Source: Acidipropionibacterium sp. (GTDB lineage: Bacteria > Actinomycetota > Actinomycetes > Propionibacteriales > Propionibacteriaceae). From it: a stretch of DNA of 64,000 nucleotides. Positions within the stretch are counted from its first letter, which is position 1. Each line of letters opens with the position of its first letter. The position numbers and the translations under genes were made by a program. The DNA lies in NCBI GenBank assembly GCA_022647765.1, contig JALCLH010000004.1, positions 291,822 through 355,821 on the forward strand, read 5' to 3'. The notes under the pieces were generated by a model. The model was not told the DNA's origin and made no database searches. It saw only the letters and a program-made list of their open reading frames with translations. This document shows positions 22,641-31,828 of this stretch, piece by piece.

Positions 22641-24133
22641 ATGCTTCTTCACCGGGCCAGACTGCTCGATCTGCGCACCGGACGGCCCGGCCCTCCCCTG
22701 CGACATTCTGCTGGATGGCGAGCGGATCGCCTCGGTGACGCCGTCTGGGCTTGACTTCTCCGCCCCATCTCGCGTGGACATGGTGGACCTCGACGGTCGT
22801 CTGGTGATCCCCGGACTGTGGGACGAGCATGTGCACGCCGAGCAGTGGGCGCTGGCCTCGCGGCGTCTGAAAGTCTCCCAGACCGCCAGCTCCCGAGGAG
22901 ATTCTGGACGCCGTGGCCGCTCAGCTGGCCGGCATTCCCGTCGCTGCGAGCGAGGGGATCATCCAGGGTTTCGGGCCTGCGGGCCTCGCGCTGGCCGGCC
23001 AACCCGAGTGCCGCCGATCTGGACGCCGTCACCGCGGGGCGGCCGGTGGCGCTCGTCTCGGCCGATCTGCACTCCACCTGGTGCAATACCACCGCCCTGG
23101 AGAGGCTCGGAATGGCAGGCCAGGCCGGGCTTTCCTCACCGAGGCGGACTCCTTCGCCGCCCAGATCAAGCTGGCCCGGGTGCCAGCTCAGGCCCTCAAC
23201 GGCTGGCTGGACGAGTGCTGCCGGCGGGCGGCGTCCCGCGGGGTGGTCGGAATCCGCGATATGGAGTTCTCCAGCAGCTATCGACGTGTGGCTGGCCCGG
23301 CAGCGGGCCGGGCGCTGCCCGATGCGGGTGCAGGTGGCGGTCTACCCGGACCGGCTCGAGGAGGCGATCGGGCGCGGTCTGGCCACCGGGGAGTGCGCGG
23401 AGCCGGGGTCCATGGTGGCGATGGGGCCGCTGAAGATCATCGTCGACGGGTCGATCTCGACCCGTTCGGCCTGGTGCCGCCGGCCCTATCCCGGCGCGTC
23501 CGGACCCGACGGAGCCGGGCGTGGACGTCGTCTCCCCCGAGGAACTGGTGGCGCTGATGGACCGCGCCCGAGACGCCGGGCTGCGCCCCGCGGTGCACGC
23601 CATCGGAGATCTGGCGGTGAGCACGGTGCTGGACGCGTTCGACCGCTGCGGAGCCGGCGGCAGCCTGGAGCACGCCCAGCTGGTCGACGACGCCGACCTG
23701 CCGAGGTTCGCCGCACTGGGCGTGACGGCCAGCATCCAACCCGCCCATCTGGTCGACGACCGGGACGCCACCGACGTCATCTGGGCCGACCGGGCGCAGC
23801 GCAGCTTCCGCTTCCGCGATCTGCTGGACGCCGGGGCGCGGCTGACGATGGGATCCGACGCCCCCGTCTCCCCGGTGGACCCGTGGCTGGCGATCAGGGT
23901 CGCGGTCGAGCGCACCGGCGACTGCGCGTCCCGGCTGGCACCTGGAGCAGGCGATCTCGATGTCGGAGGCGCTGTTGGCCTCCACCCACGGCGTCGAAGC
24001 CGTGCGCCCCGGCGGGCCGGCCGATCTGGTCGCCCTCGACGTCGACCCCTTCCAGATCCGCGGCGAAGAACTGGGCTCCATCGTCTCGGCGCTCACCATC
24101 GCCGGTGGAAAGGTGAGCCACACCAGCTTGTGA
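22641..24133 (+). pseudogene. Amidohydrolase (YtcJ-like, amidohydrolase 3 family), multiply frameshifted
   Basis: Pieces in three frames reconstruct one YtcJ-like metal-dependent amidohydrolase: IPGLWDEHVHAEQWAL (metal-binding HxH region), SADLHSTWCNTTALERLG, KIIVDGSISTRSAW, HAIGDLAVSTVLDAF, ASIQPAHLVDDRDA, LTMGSDAPVSPVDPW, and a C-terminus ending AGGKVSHTSL. At least seven shifts are needed (near 22700, 22890, 22970, 23130, 23275, 23505 and 23935). This is much denser than elsewhere, so real decay or a locally poor sequence are both possible. The conserved residues themselves look undamaged. Confidence 0.75.
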
Positions 24134-24205
24134 GGACATGCAAATCAGTTGACAGGTCAGATGGTGTGATGTAGCTCTATATGTAACAACAATTTGGAGG
24201 ACATC

Positions 24206-24625
24206 ATGCCGCTCGTACGCATCGATCTGAACAAGGGCCGCACCCCGGCCGCCGTCCGCGCGATCGCCGACGGGATCCACAGTGCGCTGGTCGGCGTCTA
24301 CGGGATTCCCGAGCGCGACCGGTTCCAGATCATCACCCAGCACGAGGAGGGCGAGATCATCGCCCAGGACGCCGGGCTGGGATTCGAGCGCGACTCGGGC
24401 GTCGTGATGGTGCACATCTTCACCCAGCAGGGCCGCTCCGACGAGGAGAAGGAGGCGCTCTTCGCCAGGATCGCCGGCAACCTCGGTGAGGCCGGCGTCC
24501 CGCCCGAGGACGTGTTCATCGGGTATTTCGAGAACACTCATCACGACTGGAGCTTCGGATTCGGGCGTTCCCAGTATGTCAACGGGGAGCTGGCGGTGCC
24601 GAAGCCGGCTCAGCAAGAATCATGA
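24206..24625 (+). CDS. Tautomerase-superfamily protein
   Basis: A 139-residue protein beginning MPLVRIDLNKG, so Pro1, the catalytic base of the 4-oxalocrotonate tautomerase/MSAD superfamily, is present after Met removal. The ATG at 24206 has GGAGG five bases upstream and is preferred over the frame's earlier ATG. The length suggests a fused two-repeat subunit, as in malonate semialdehyde decarboxylase-like proteins. It is convergent with iolA/mmsA, whose pathway also handles a malonate-type semialdehyde. A direct link is only a suggestion. Confidence 0.82.
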   Translation: MPLVRIDLNKGRTPAAVRAIADGIHSALVGVYGIPERDRFQIITQHEEGEIIAQDAGLGFERDSGVVMVHIFTQQGRSDEEKEALFARIAGNLGEAGVPPEDVFIGYFENTHHDWSFGFGRSQYVNGELAVPKPAQQES

Positions 24626-24648
24626 CGGTCGAAGGACGGTCGAAGCCG

Positions 24649-24728
24649 GTGTCCACGAGGCGCCTCCTTCTCCACGACACGCCTCATGCAGCTGGCGTTT
24701 GGTGGAGAGAGAGGCGCCTCGTGGACAC
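24649..24728 (-). repeat. 80-bp palindromic element (GAGGCGCCTC family), copy 1
   Basis: Perfect 18-bp terminal inverted repeats (GTGTCCACGAGGCGCCTC at 24649-24666, complement at 24711-24728). The centre, read on the minus strand, is nearly identical to the copy at 39693-39762. It sits between the convergent tautomerase and iolA genes and may also act as their terminator, although no T-run follows. Confidence 0.88.
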
Positions 24729-24748
24729 TGAGCGTCTATCCCCGCCGC

Positions 24749-26231
24749 TCAGGACTGGAAACGGCCCTGCTTGTACTGAGCGGTCACGACCTTGCGGTGG
24801 GTGTAGAACTCCACCGAGTCCTTGCCATTGGCGTGCAGGTCCCCGAAGAAGGAGTCCTTCCAGCCGGAGAAGGAGAAGTAGGCCACCGGGGCGGGCACAC
24901 CGAGGTTGACGCCGAGCATGCCGGCGTCGATGTTCTCGCGGAAGTAGCGGACCGAGGCCGCCGAATCGGTGAACAGGCAGGCCCCGTTGGCCAGGTGGTG
25001 CGCATTCGCGAAGGCAACGGCCTCCGGCAGATCCTTGACCCGGATGATGTCGACCACCGGGGCGAAGATCTCGTCGGCCCAAATGGACATGTCCTGGCTG
25101 ACATGCTCGAAGATGGTCGGACGGACGAAGTAGCCCGTCCTCCGGCACCCCCTCGCGGCCGTCGAGAATCAGCTTGGCACCGGCCTTGACGCCGTCCTCG
25201 ATGTACTTGAAGGTGCGCTGCTGGTTCTCCTTGCGGATGACCGGCCCGAGGTAGTAGTCCTCCTCGGTGGTGTCGCCCATCGTGATGGCCTCGGCGGCCT
25301 CGGTGAACTTGGCGATGAACTCGTCGGCGACGCCGTCCTCGACCAGGATCACCGAACCGGCCATGCAGCGCTCGCCGGCCGATCCGAAGCCACCGGACAG
25401 GGTCTTGGTGACGGTGTCGGCGATATCGGCGTCGCTGAGCACGATGGTGTGGTTCTTGGCGCCGGTGAGGGCCTGGACGCGCTTGAAGTTCGCGGTCCCG
25501 TGCTCGTACACGTAGCGGCCCACACCCTCGGAGCCGACGAAGGACACCGACTTGACCGTCGGGTTCTCCAGCAGCTCGTTGACGACGTCCTTGGCGCCCT
25601 GGACGATGTTGAGGACGCCGGCGGGCAGACCGGCCTCGACGACGAGGTCGACGATCTTGTTCATCAGGTTCGGGGTCTTCTCCGAGGGCTTGAGCACCAT
25701 GGTGTTGCCACAGGCGATGGCCATCGGGAACATCCAGAACGGCACCATCATCGGGAAGTTGAACGGGCAGATGGCCGAGGTGACGCCGATCGGGTACCGG
25801 TAGTTGGTCACCTCGACGTCGGTGGCGACCGTCGACAGGGAGTCGCCCATCAGCAGGTTCGGGATGGACGCGGCATGCATCACGTTCTCGATGCCGCGGC
25901 CCACCTCGGCGACTGCCTCGTCGTGCGGCTTGCCGTTCTCGGCGGTGATGATGTCGCCGAGCTCGTCCTTGTCGCGTTCCAGCAACTGCTGGAGCGTGAA
26001 CAGGATCTTGGCCCGCTTGATGACCGAGACCCTGCTCCAGGTCTTGAACGTCTCGGCGGCGTTGTCGATGGCGGCCGCGGTCTCCTCGCGGGTGGCCAGC
26101 GGCACCCGGGCGATGATGGTGCCATTGGAGGGGTTGGGGACGTCGATGAACTCGGTCGACGTCGACTCGACCCATTCACCCCCGATGAAGTTCTTGATCG
26201 TCGGGACGGTTGAGGCGTTAGCGCTACTCAT
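24749..26231 (-). CDS. iolA: (Methyl)malonate-semialdehyde dehydrogenase IolA/MmsA (one frameshift)
   Basis: This CoA-acylating aldehyde dehydrogenase converts malonate semialdehyde to acetyl-CoA, the last inositol step, or methylmalonate semialdehyde to propionyl-CoA. It shows [41 protein letters not shown] and the catalytic cysteine in [11 protein letters not shown]. The frame breaks near 25135: EDG is followed by an extra G, and correction gives [11 protein letters not shown] and then [14 protein letters not shown]. The ATG at 26231 (MSSANAS) is preferred. Divergent from a LacI regulator. I favour the iolA role because of the surrounding cluster. Confidence 0.92.
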
Positions 26232-26358
26232 GTCTGTTACCAGCTTCAATTGATGGGACAAATACTCTTGCGCGACCCCGACTGTACATGACAGCGGCGT
26301 CACATCGCCAGCCCCGGCCAGATGGTCAGCGAAGGAGGTGCGGAGAGTTCATGTATAG

Positions 26359-26368
26359 ACATGTCATA
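26359..26368 (-). promoter_or_regulatory. Candidate operator TATGACATGT between iolA and lacI-1
   Basis: TATGACATGT (minus strand) lies in the 187-bp divergent region, overlapping a small palindrome (GACATGTC) and adjacent to ATGTATAGACAT. Nearly the same decamer occurs at 27540-27549 in front of the next operon, suggesting one regulator, possibly the LacI protein encoded between them. Confidence 0.4.
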
Positions 26369-26418
26369 CCGATGGTGTCCTGCGTAGCCGGTCGGTGGCA
26401 CCGGTAGCATCGTCAGGC

Positions 26419-27450
26419 ATGGAGGGCGCGCAGGGGCGAACACCGAGAAAAGTCACCATCCGCGACGTCGCGAGGCTGGCGGGCACCTCCACCTCCACGG
26501 TCTCGGCGGCCCTCTCCGGCGGCGCCAAGGTGTCTGAGCCGACCCGCCGGAGGGTCATCGACGCGGCGGACCGGCTGGGCTGGCGGCCAGACCGCAGAGC
26601 ATCGGGGCTGAGACGATTCCACTCGAGGTCGGTGGGAATGGTCTACGAGGTCGAGCAGTCCTTCCAGGCCCATCTGCTGGACGCGGTCTACGTGGAACTG
26701 GCGAAGGAGGGGCTGGAGATCGTGCTGGCCGGCGCCACCGCCCACCACACCGAGCAGATGTGCATCGCGGACCTGTTGCGGGAGGGCTGCGAGGCCCTGG
26801 TCCTCACCGGCTCCGGACTCAGCGGGCGGGAGATCGCAGACCTGGCACGACGACTGCCCACCCTCAGCCTGTGCCGTCAGGTGAGCCTGGGCGGGGTGGA
26901 CGTCGTGGCCTGCGACTCCCCGCAGGGGGCCGGGATGGCCGTCGACGCGCTCGTCGCCCTCGGGCACCGTCGGATCGCCCATGTCAACGGAGCGGGGCAG
27001 CCGATGGCCGAGGCCCGCGAGCAGGGGTACGTCGAAGCGATGACCCGGCACGGACTGACCCGGAACATCCGTGTCCTGGCCGGCGGGTCGACCGTTGCGG
27101 CGGGTGTGCTGGCCGGGCACGCCCTGTGGGGGATGTCCTCGCCGCCCACCGCCGTCACCTGCTTCAACGACATGTGCGCCTCCGGTCTGGTGAGACAGCT
27201 GAGGCTGGCGGGGGTCCGCATCCCCGACGATCTCAGCGTCGTCGGTTTCGACGACGCGCCGGTGGCCTCCGACCCCACGACAGCCCTCACCACCGTCCAG
27301 CAGGACGTCACGGCACTCGCCCGTGAGGCGGCGCAGCTGCTGAGATTCCGTGTCGAGAGCGGCCGGCCGGTGCGGCCCGGGACCGAGCGGGTGGTGACAT
27401 TGGCCTCGCAGATGGTGACCCGCACCACCACGGCCCCGCCGAAGTCGTAA
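26419..27450 (+). CDS. LacI-family transcriptional regulator
   Basis: The N-terminal helix-turn-helix is TIRDVARLAGTSTSTVSAAL (residues about 13-32), followed by the hinge region and a periplasmic-binding-type effector domain (VGMVYEVEQSF, VVGFDDAPVASDPTTALTTV). Start is the ATG at 26419; an upstream ATG at 26395 would add eight residues. It lies between iolA and the iolG-iolT operon and probably regulates one or both in response to a cyclitol or sugar. The effector is unknown. Confidence 0.9.
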   Translation: MEGAQGRTPRKVTIRDVARLAGTSTSTVSAALSGGAKVSEPTRRRVIDAADRLGWRPDRRASGLRRFHSRSVGMVYEVEQSFQAHLLDAVYVELAKEGLEIVLAGATAHHTEQMCIADLLREGCEALVLTGSGLSGREIADLARRLPTLSLCRQVSLGGVDVVACDSPQGAGMAVDALVALGHRRIAHVNGAGQPMAEAREQGYVEAMTRHGLTRNIRVLAGGSTVAAGVLAGHALWGMSSPPTAVTCFNDMCASGLVRQLRLAGVRIPDDLSVVGFDDAPVASDPTTALTTVQQDVTALAREAAQLLRFRVESGRPVRPGTERVVTLASQMVTRTTTAPPKS

Positions 27451-27535
27451 CGTTTCGACCCGAGGAGACATTCGGTCCGCCCTCCCGTGGTCGACAGGCT
27501 CGAATCGTTTTTCCATGTCTTTACGTTCGAGCTTT

Positions 27536-27549
27536 TGTCTATGACATAT
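27536..27549 (+). promoter_or_regulatory. Candidate operator upstream of the Gfo/Idh-iolT operon
   Basis: TGTCTATGACA (27536-27546) is a TGTC/GACA inverted repeat, and TATGACATAT (27540-27549) repeats the decamer seen at 26359-26368. It lies 74 bp upstream of the gene at 27623. Confidence 0.4.
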
Positions 27550-27622
27550 GCGACGATCATGCTGCTGACGCACTGGGGCGCCAGATGCACCCAATGATGG
27601 GTGCGGACCGAAGAGGAGTGTC

Positions 27623-28822
27623 ATGACCGAGAAGAAGACCATCGGCGCAGGGATCGTCTCCCTGGGCTGGATGGGCCGTCTGCACGCCAGGGCCTACAGA
27701 GCCCTCGGGGAGAGATTCCCCGAGGTGGCAGCCGACATCCGGCTCGTCTCCTGTTGCGATGTCCTCGAGGAGAATCGACGGCAGGCGGTCGACGTGCTCG
27801 GCTTCGAGCGTGCCGTGGAGGACTACCACGAGCTCATCAACGATCCCGAGGTGGACGTCGTCGACATCTGCGCACCGAATTTCCTGCACCACGAGATCGC
27901 CATGGCCGCCATCGAGGCGGGCAAGCCGTTCTGGATCGAGAAGCCGATGGGGATCAGCGCCGAGCAGTCGGCCGACATCGCTCGCGGCGCGGAGGCCAAG
28001 GGACTGATCACCTCGGTGGGATTCAACTACCGCCATGTGCCGGCCGTCCAGTACGCCCGGCAGCTCATCGCCGAGGGGAGGCTCGGGCGCATCACCAATG
28101 CCCGGGTGTGGCTCATCGCCGACTACGCCTCCGACCCGAAGGGGCCGCTCACCTGGCGCTACGAGAAGGGGCGCGCCGGGGCCGGCGTCGTGCTGGACCT
28201 GATGGGCCACGGCGAGGACCTCGTCCAGTACCTGCTCAAGGACCGGATCACCGAGGTCACCGCCCTCACCGACACCTTCATCGACCAGCGGCCCAAGCCC
28301 CTCAAGGCCGGAATAGGGCACAGCGGATGGGTGGTCTCCGACGAGCTGGGCCCGGTCGAGAACGAGGACTACTGCGCCATCATCGCCCGCTTCTCCCGGG
28401 GCGCGGTGTGCACCATGGAATCCTCCCGGGTCAGCGTCGGGCCGCGAGCCGAGTACATCGTCGAGGTCTACGGCACCGAGGGGTCGATCCGTTGGAACTT
28501 CGAGGATCTCAACCACATCGAGGTCTGCCTGGGTCGCGACAACGGGGCGGTCCAGGGCTATGTCAAGGCGATGGCCGCGCCCGATTTCCCCGACTTCTCG
28601 CGCTTCCAGCCCGGAGCCGGCACGTCGATGGGATTCGACGACATGAAAGTCATCGAGGCCGCCAAGTTCATCAGCGGCGTCCTCGACCAGACGCAGTACG
28701 GCCCCTCGGCGGCGGATGGCTGGTCGGCCGCCGAGATCGACGACGCCGTCGTCGCCTCCGCATCCGATCACGCCTGGCACCAGGTGCGCCCCGTGACCGG
28801 CCCCACCACCTACGACAAGTGA
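27623..28822 (+). CDS. Gfo/Idh/MocA-family oxidoreductase
   Basis: A 399-residue NAD(P)-dependent dehydrogenase. It has an N-terminal Rossmann fold (IVSLGWMGRLHARAY) and the conserved catalytic lysine in WIEKPMG. The C-terminal domain carries the histidine in DLMGHGEDLVQYL. It is longer than typical inositol 2-dehydrogenase (about 335) and may act on scyllo-inositol or another cyclitol or sugar. It is followed after 7 bp by iolT, so substrate import and oxidation are co-expressed. AGGAG lies 5-6 bases before the ATG. Confidence 0.88.
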   Translation: MTEKKTIGAGIVSLGWMGRLHARAYRALGERFPEVAADIRLVSCCDVLEENRRQAVDVLGFERAVEDYHELINDPEVDVVDICAPNFLHHEIAMAAIEAGKPFWIEKPMGISAEQSADIARGAEAKGLITSVGFNYRHVPAVQYARQLIAEGRLGRITNARVWLIADYASDPKGPLTWRYEKGRAGAGVVLDLMGHGEDLVQYLLKDRITEVTALTDTFIDQRPKPLKAGIGHSGWVVSDELGPVENEDYCAIIARFSRGAVCTMESSRVSVGPRAEYIVEVYGTEGSIRWNFEDLNHIEVCLGRDNGAVQGYVKAMAAPDFPDFSRFQPGAGTSMGFDDMKVIEAAKFISGVLDQTQYGPSAADGWSAAEIDDAVVASASDHAWHQVRPVTGPTTYDK

Positions 28823-28829
28823 GCGACCG

Positions 28830-30494
28830 ATGACAATGGACATGACACGTCCCACGAACGGGATGACCGGCGAGGACATCGAGGAGCTGGTGGCGACGAC
28901 GCCGCCATCGGGAAAGCACCGCGGAATCGTCGCGGTCGCAGCGGTGGCCACCCTCGGATCGCTGCTCTTCGGCTACGACACCGGCGTCATCTCCGGCGCC
29001 CTGCCCTACATGTACATGCCGCACGGCGCCGGCGGGCTGGCCCTCAATCCGATCGAGGAGGGCCTGATCGGCGGCGTCCTGCTCATCGGCGCAGCCGTCG
29101 GGGCGATCCTCGGCGGAACGATGTCGGACCGCTGGGGCCGGCGTCACAACATCACGATCCTCGCGATGCTGTTCCTGCTGGGCGCCCTGGGCACCACCTT
29201 CGCCCCGAACGTGCTGGTGATGTACCCGTTCCGCTTCATCCTGGGCTTCGCGGTCGGCGGTGCCTCGGCGACCGTGCCGGTCTACCTGGCCGAGACCGCG
29301 CCCAAACGCATCCGGGGCTCGATCGTCGCCATCGACCAGCTGATGATCGTCACCGGCCAGCTGCTCGCCTTCACGATGAATGCGATCATCAACGCGGCCC
29401 ACGGCGGCCCGCAGATCACCGTGACCGCCAACCACAATGCCGTTCAGCACGGCATCGGCACCGGACAGCGCTCCTGGGACTCGATCCTGGCCCTGCAGGC
29501 CAGCAAGGGCGGACCGCTGGACGACGCCCAGTTCCACGCCTTCCTCAACAATCTGGTGATCACCGCAGGCAACGGGCCGGCCTGGCGGTGGATGCTGGTG
29601 CTGTGCACCATCCCGGCGATCGCACTGTGGATCGGCATCCGTCTGATGCCCGAGTCGGCCCGCTGGTACCTCGTCAAAGGGCAGATCCGCGAGGCGATCG
29701 GCTCCCTCAAGAGGGTTCGCAATCCTGCGAAGGACGGGCCGCTGGAGGCCGAGGTGGCCGGGATGGTGGCAGCTCGCCAGCATGAGCGCGAGGAGGCCGA
29801 GCAGAAGGGCAGCTTCGGGCTGGTCTGGCGGACGCCATGGCTGCGCAAGCTGCTGTTCATGGGCATCTTCCTGGCCATCATCAACCAGACCACCGGCGTC
29901 AACACGATCATGTACTACGCGCCGAAGGTGCTGGAGTACGCCGGGATGACCACGACCGCGTCGATCACGGCTCAGGTGGCCAACGGCGTGATGTCGGTGA
30001 TCGGGTCGGCCCTGGGCCTGTGGCTCATCCTCAAGTTCCGGCGCCGCCAGATCCTCATCTTCGACATCTTCGGAGTCGCCGCCGCGCTGCTCGGCATCGC
30101 CGCCACCTTCCAGTTCACCATCGCGCCGCACATCGCCGACGGCACCCAGCCGCCGTCCTGGGCGCCCTTCCTGGTGCTGGGCATGATGGCGATCTTCATG
30201 CTCATCGTGCAGTCCACCAACGGCACCGTGGTGTGGACCATGCTCGGCGAGATGTTCCCCTCCAATGTCCGGGGCGTGATGAACGGCACGGCGATCTTCT
30301 TCATGTGGACCGTCAACGCGATCATCACCTTCACCTTCCCGTCGATGATGGCGGGGCTCGGCGGTGGGCTCACATACACCATCTACGGCGTGCTGAACCT
30401 CGTGATCGGGATTGTCCTCATCAAGATCATGCCCGAGACCTCCGGGAGGTCCCTGGAGGAGATCGAGACCTACATGGAGAAGCGGTACTCCTGA
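28830..30494 (+). CDS. iolT: Sugar porter MFS transporter, IolT-like
   Basis: A 554-residue, 12-helix major facilitator. Sugar porter signatures are present: GSLLFGYDTGVISGALPYM in helix 1, DRWGRRHNI after helix 2, RFILGFAVGGASATVPVYLA, PESARWYL after helix 6, and QTTGVNTIMYYAPKVLEYAG in helix 7. It has a long extracytoplasmic or cytoplasmic insert near residues 185-240 (NHNAVQHGIG), also present in the second porter at 46759. Inositol is the likely substrate by context and by similarity to IolT1/IolT2 of Corynebacterium. Confidence 0.9.
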   Translation: MTMDMTRPTNGMTGEDIEELVATTPPSGKHRGIVAVAAVATLGSLLFGYDTGVISGALPYMYMPHGAGGLALNPIEEGLIGGVLLIGAAVGAILGGTMSDRWGRRHNITILAMLFLLGALGTTFAPNVLVMYPFRFILGFAVGGASATVPVYLAETAPKRIRGSIVAIDQLMIVTGQLLAFTMNAIINAAHGGPQITVTANHNAVQHGIGTGQRSWDSILALQASKGGPLDDAQFHAFLNNLVITAGNGPAWRWMLVLCTIPAIALWIGIRLMPESARWYLVKGQIREAIGSLKRVRNPAKDGPLEAEVAGMVAARQHEREEAEQKGSFGLVWRTPWLRKLLFMGIFLAIINQTTGVNTIMYYAPKVLEYAGMTTTASITAQVANGVMSVIGSALGLWLILKFRRRQILIFDIFGVAAALLGIAATFQFTIAPHIADGTQPPSWAPFLVLGMMAIFMLIVQSTNGTVVWTMLGEMFPSNVRGVMNGTAIFFMWTVNAIITFTFPSMMAGLGGGLTYTIYGVLNLVIGIVLIKIMPETSGRSLEEIETYMEKRYS

Positions 30495-30510
30495 GCGTTG
30501 CGGGAGACGG

Positions 30511-30541
30511 TGATCGGCCCGCCCGAGGGGCGGGCCGATCA
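30511..30541 (+). terminator. Hairpin terminator after iolT
   Basis: Perfect 14-bp arms (TGATCGGCCCGCCC at 30511-30524, complement at 30528-30541) with a 3-nt loop, 17 bp after the stop codon. The T-run is absent, as is common in high-GC actinobacteria. Confidence 0.75.
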
Positions 30542-30543
30542 CC

Positions 30544-30559
30544 AAATGTGTTAACATTT
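30544..30559. promoter_or_regulatory. Candidate operator AAATGT-GTTA-ACATTT upstream of iolG
   Basis: A perfect 6-bp inverted repeat around GTTA in otherwise high-GC DNA, 87 bp before the iolG start, with centre GTTAAC. It is a likely regulator site in the iolG promoter region. Confidence 0.4.
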
Positions 30560-30646
30560 ATGCCGGTGGCGGGGCCGCCGGAACTCCGACCAACGGTGGT
30601 CTGGAGCAGCATCAGAGCAGATGTCCTATGAGAGGTGTTCTCAGTC

Positions 30647-31633
30647 ATGATCCGTATCGCTATCATCGGCGCCGGCCGTATCGGCCATGTCCATGCCCGC
30701 GCGGTGGCAGCCCATCCGCAGGCCGAGTTGGTGCTGGTCTGCGACCCGTTCGAGAAGAACGCGAGAGAGCTGTCTGCGCAGTACGGGGTCCGCTACTGTC
30801 TGGATCCCGCCGAGGTGTTCGCCGCCGGCGAGGTGGACGCGGTGATCATCGGCTCCCCGACGAGGTTCCACGTCGATCACATCCTGGCCGCGGTGCGGGC
30901 GGGCAAGAAGGTCATGAGCGAGAAGCCGATCGCTCTGGACCTGGAGTCCGCCAAGCGCTGTATTGATGAACTGGGAGACGCCGCAGACAACGTCATGATG
31001 GGCTTCAACCGCCGCTTCGATCCGAGCTTCGCGGAGATCCACCGGAGGGTGGCCGACGGCGAGATCGGCGATCTTCAGCAGCTCATCGTGATCTCCCGCG
31101 ATCCCGCCGCCCCGCCCGCCGAGTACGTCGCCGGCTCCGGCGGCATCTTCAAGGACATGACGATCCACGATTTCGACACCGTGCGGTTCTTCCTCGGCGA
31201 CATCGCCGAGGTGACGGCAGTCGGCACCAACGTCGACGAGGCGATCAAGGCCCAGGGCGACTTCGACCAGGTCCTGGTGACCCTGAAATCGGCGGACGGC
31301 AGGCTGGCCACCATCGTCAACTCCCGCAGTTGCGCCTTCGGCTACGACCAGCGCCTGGAGGCCTTCGGCGCCGACGGGATGCTGAGCGCCGACAATCTCA
31401 CAGACACCTCGGTGCGCAAGGCGTCGGCCACCCAGACCGAGGCGAAGTCGGCGGTGATGGACTTCTTCCTGGCCCGCTACGAGGACGCCTACCGGATCGA
31501 ACTGGGCCACTTCATCGAGGCCGCCACCGAGGGCGCCCCGGCGTCCCCATCGGTGCGCGACGGCTACGCCGCCCTCCAGCTGGCCGAGGCGGCCAGCATC
31601 TCCGCCAAGGAGGGTCGCGCCGTCACGCTCTGA
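30647..31633 (+). CDS. iolG: Inositol 2-dehydrogenase-like oxidoreductase (Gfo/Idh/MocA)
   Basis: 328 residues with the Rossmann start IRIAIIGAGRIGHVHARA, the catalytic lysine in MSEKPIALD, and the substrate-binding GGIFKDMTIHDFDTVRF, which matches inositol 2-dehydrogenases (GGIF-x-D-x-x-IHD-x-D). It would oxidise myo-inositol to scyllo-inosose with NAD. The ATG at 30647 is chosen; an in-frame GTG at 30635 is possible. It has its own promoter region after the iolT terminator and ends in a strong terminator. Confidence 0.9.
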   Translation: MIRIAIIGAGRIGHVHARAVAAHPQAELVLVCDPFEKNARELSAQYGVRYCLDPAEVFAAGEVDAVIIGSPTRFHVDHILAAVRAGKKVMSEKPIALDLESAKRCIDELGDAADNVMMGFNRRFDPSFAEIHRRVADGEIGDLQQLIVISRDPAAPPAEYVAGSGGIFKDMTIHDFDTVRFFLGDIAEVTAVGTNVDEAIKAQGDFDQVLVTLKSADGRLATIVNSRSCAFGYDQRLEAFGADGMLSADNLTDTSVRKASATQTEAKSAVMDFFLARYEDAYRIELGHFIEAATEGAPASPSVRDGYAALQLAEAASISAKEGRAVTL

Positions 31634-31664
31634 TCACACCCTCGACGACCAGACGCGAACCGAT

Positions 31665-31699
31665 GCTGTGCGGGGCGGCTTGCCTCCGCCCCGCACAGC
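31665..31699 (+). terminator. Terminator hairpin after iolG
   Basis: Perfect 14-bp arms (GCTGTGCGGGGCGG at 31665-31678, complement at 31686-31699), 7-nt loop. The -35 box of the next promoter lies in this hairpin. Confidence 0.8.
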
Positions 31700-31708
31700 A
31701 CATATAGT
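31680..31708 (+). promoter_or_regulatory. Promoter of small membrane protein gene 1
   Basis: TTGCCT (31680-31685), a 17-bp spacer and TATAGT (31703-31708). The same -10 box and spacing precede the paralogous gene (32123-32151), followed by the same leader start TGTCAGGTCA. Confidence 0.65.
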
Positions 31709-31714
31709 TCTCTA

Positions 31715-31828
31715 TGTCAGGTCAAATGATCTGAGTCCTCCGAGTCGATCGGGGGAGCGCACGGGGCCGTGCCGAGCACGGCCCCAGCGGTCATGTCCGG
31801 CGCGCCTGTACTTCTTGAAAGGCACCAC
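31715..31828 (+). ncRNA. Structured 5' leader RNA, copy 1
   Basis: About 114 nt between the predicted transcription start and the ATG, with three stem-loops: 31717-31723 with 31728-31734 (one G-U), CCTCCGA 31737-31743 with TCGGGGG 31749-31755, and the 10-bp GGGGCCGTGC 31763-31772 with 31776-31785 (loop CGA). All three have counterparts in the leader at 32158, with several base-pair changes on both sides of the stem. It could be a riboswitch-like or protein-binding leader. The ligand is unknown. Confidence 0.55.

Noticed and set aside
24149..24177. TTGACA box before the tautomerase as a defined promoter
   Set aside because: The -35 is perfect, but no acceptable -10 lies 16-18 bp away, so I did not list it as a feature.
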